Positions 34,290 to 35,245 of a stretch of 35,245 bases of DNA are shown in pieces; the stretch's first letter is position 1, and each line of letters begins with the position of its first letter. The notes under the pieces are model-generated. The model ran no database searches. It saw only the letters and a list, made by a program, of their open reading frames with translations, and was not told the DNA's origin. Location of the stretch: positions 1 through 35,245 of the forward strand of contig CAYOPG010000016.1 in the NCBI GenBank assembly GCA_964405775.1, read 5' to 3'. The stretch is from JAAZFF01 sp964405775 (GTDB lineage: Bacteria > Verrucomicrobiota > Kiritimatiellia > RFP12 > UBA3636). The position numbers were made by a program, and so were the translations under genes.

Positions 34290-35060
34290 TCAGTATCCTA
34301 GTTCCTTCAAACGCTTCAAGTTAAGCTCAACCGCCTCCATTGGGGGGAACGCATCGCTCTCGTATTCGACTATGCACCACTCGGTACCCACTGGCCCCTT
34401 GCATAGTTTCAGTATTTCCGCCCAGGGCAGACTGTCGTCACCTATCAGCGGCCTGAAGCCATCCTTGGGCTCCGCCGTTCCAGCAAGGAAAGGCTTGAGA
34501 TGCACCGTCGCCCCGCGGCCGGGATATTTGGCCAAAAGCTCAAGGATGTCACCACCGCCAGCCAACGCGTTGCCAGTGTCAAGCTGCGCGACCACGCGCT
34601 TGTCCGTGTTGCTGAAAAAAGCATCCCAAGGTGCTTCACCTTCGACAGGCTGGAACTCACGAGAATGATTGTGGTACCCCGTCCGCATACCTTCATCAGC
34701 AAGCTTCTCTGCCAACTCGCTGAAAAACCCACCCATCGCCACCCAATCAGAGCGGGTTTTAGTATTTTCGCCTGGAAGGCTTGGTACGATTACGAACCGA
34801 TTGCCAACCTCTTTGTTCAAAGCCACGGTGGCAGCAAGGGTGTCTGGCTGCACGGCGTTGTACCCTGTGTGCCATCCACAGCATTCGAGCCCGTTCTTTT
34901 CAAGCAATTTCCGCAACTCGACCCCGGATAGTTTAGGCGGCCCAGCGAATTCGACCCCCTCATACCCCATCTCCGCCACTGCTTTCAGGGTGCCGGCCGG
35001 ATCGGCGGAGAATTCATTACGGATTGAATAAAGCTGCAACCCAATCTTGATATCGCTCAT
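34290..35060 (-). CDS. sugar phosphate isomerase/epimerase (xylose isomerase-like TIM barrel)
   Basis: A 256-residue TIM-barrel protein of the AP endonuclease 2/IolE-like clan. Typical strands are IGLQLYSIRNEF, GYEGVEFAG, GYHNHSREF, QLDTGNAL and the metal-binding Glu/His residues in them (GVEFA, HNHSREF, LDTGN and IVEYES). It probably isomerises a sugar or inositol derivative in the cytoplasm; the substrate is unknown. Start 35060 is chosen because AAGGA lies 8 nt upstream; the frame is open 45 nt further to ATG 35105 without an SD. It converges with truA. Confidence 0.87.
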   Translation of the reverse strand: MSDIKIGLQLYSIRNEFSADPAGTLKAVAEMGYEGVEFAGPPKLSGVELRKLLEKNGLECCGWHTGYNAVQPDTLAATVALNKEVGNRFVIVPSLPGENTKTRSDWVAMGGFFSELAEKLADEGMRTGYHNHSREFQPVEGEAPWDAFFSNTDKRVVAQLDTGNALAGGGDILELLAKYPGRGATVHLKPFLAGTAEPKDGFRPLIGDDSLPWAEILKLCKGPVGTEWCIVEYESDAFPPMEAVELNLKRLKELGY

Positions 35061-35188
35061 TTTTTTCTTCCTTAAGCGGTGTTTGCCACCGTTGACCGCA
35101 CACATTGACTTAGGGCAGGCAAAACCGCCGTGCCGACGAGCCCGAATTTAGCACACCACTGCCTGTCGAGTCAAGGGAAGTTATTTAT

Positions 35189-35245
35189 TCACGAGCCGAT
35201 TGCGTTGTTCATGGTATGCCTGTATTCATTGGGTGAAATTCATAC
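35189..35245 (-). pseudogene. possible AraC-type C-terminal remnant at the window edge
   Basis: On the minus strand the last codons read ISPNEYRHTMNNAIGS then TGA (35191-35189), close to the typical end of an AraC helix-turn-helix domain (GxSPxEYR). The codon before the Ile, where Gly is usual, is TGA. Either the gene is broken here or the resemblance is accidental. Too short to decide. Confidence 0.2.

Overview
The window reads as a contiguous chromosomal segment of an anaerobic bacterium of about 55% GC, most plausibly from the Verrucomicrobiota/Lentisphaerota/Kiritimatiellota side of the PVC group. That placement is an inference. It rests on an exosortase with a verrucomicrobial-style EpsI partner, a GH78-type rhamnosidase, a FAD_oxidored family flavoprotein, the nickel-pincer genes, and frequent starts without a clear Shine-Dalgarno (SD) sequence. 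I see no phage, insertion sequence, CRISPR array or rRNA. Coding density is high; only one stretch over 300 bases lacks a full gene (9104-9538).

Left part (1-9.1 kb): tRNA-Leu(CAA) is followed after only 10 nt by a small membrane protein gene. Next come GspL-like and GspM-like inner-membrane platform proteins of a type II secretion/type IV pilus kind, an M42 aminopeptidase, a GH78-type glycosidase, an M48 lipoprotein protease and an orphan tryptophan synthase beta chain. On the minus strand is a secreted phosphodiester glycosidase preceded by a 10-codon leader ORF with a strong SD. The divergent intergenic region then holds an 85-nt near-perfect inverted repeat and the guaB promoter.

Centre (9.5-24 kb): guaB and a metallophosphoesterase point right. 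A small conserved protein, probably from a leaderless mRNA, points left. So does a tight four-gene operon: KDG kinase (kdgK-like), 6-phosphogluconate dehydrogenase (gnd), a LarA-superfamily nickel-pincer racemase/epimerase and a sugar O-acetyltransferase. secA starts divergently with a structured leader containing a second short leader ORF. Directly after secA lies a nickel-cofactor operon: NikM/CbiM fused to a PDGLE (NikN-like) domain, then larB, larC and larE joined by 4-bp overlaps. The two clusters fit together. NikMN imports nickel, LarB/LarE/LarC build the nickel-pincer nucleotide, and the LarA homologue uses it. Because that LarA sits between gnd and kdgK, I infer it acts on a sugar acid, for example gluconate to mannonate feeding the 2-keto-3-deoxygluconate route, rather than on lactate.

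Right part (24-35.2 kb): a minus-strand run holds a FAD-dependent oxidoreductase, an XRE regulator with an Rpn/PDDEXK-type tail, a small lipoprotein and glnS. A compact plus-strand run follows: exosortase, EpsI-like protein with a zinc-ribbon-like insert and a TTG start, rdgB, an unknown membrane-anchored protein, a HAD phosphatase, a CDP-alcohol phosphatidyltransferase and truA. A minus-strand sugar-phosphate isomerase/epimerase closes the window, with a possible AraC-like C-terminal remnant at the edge.
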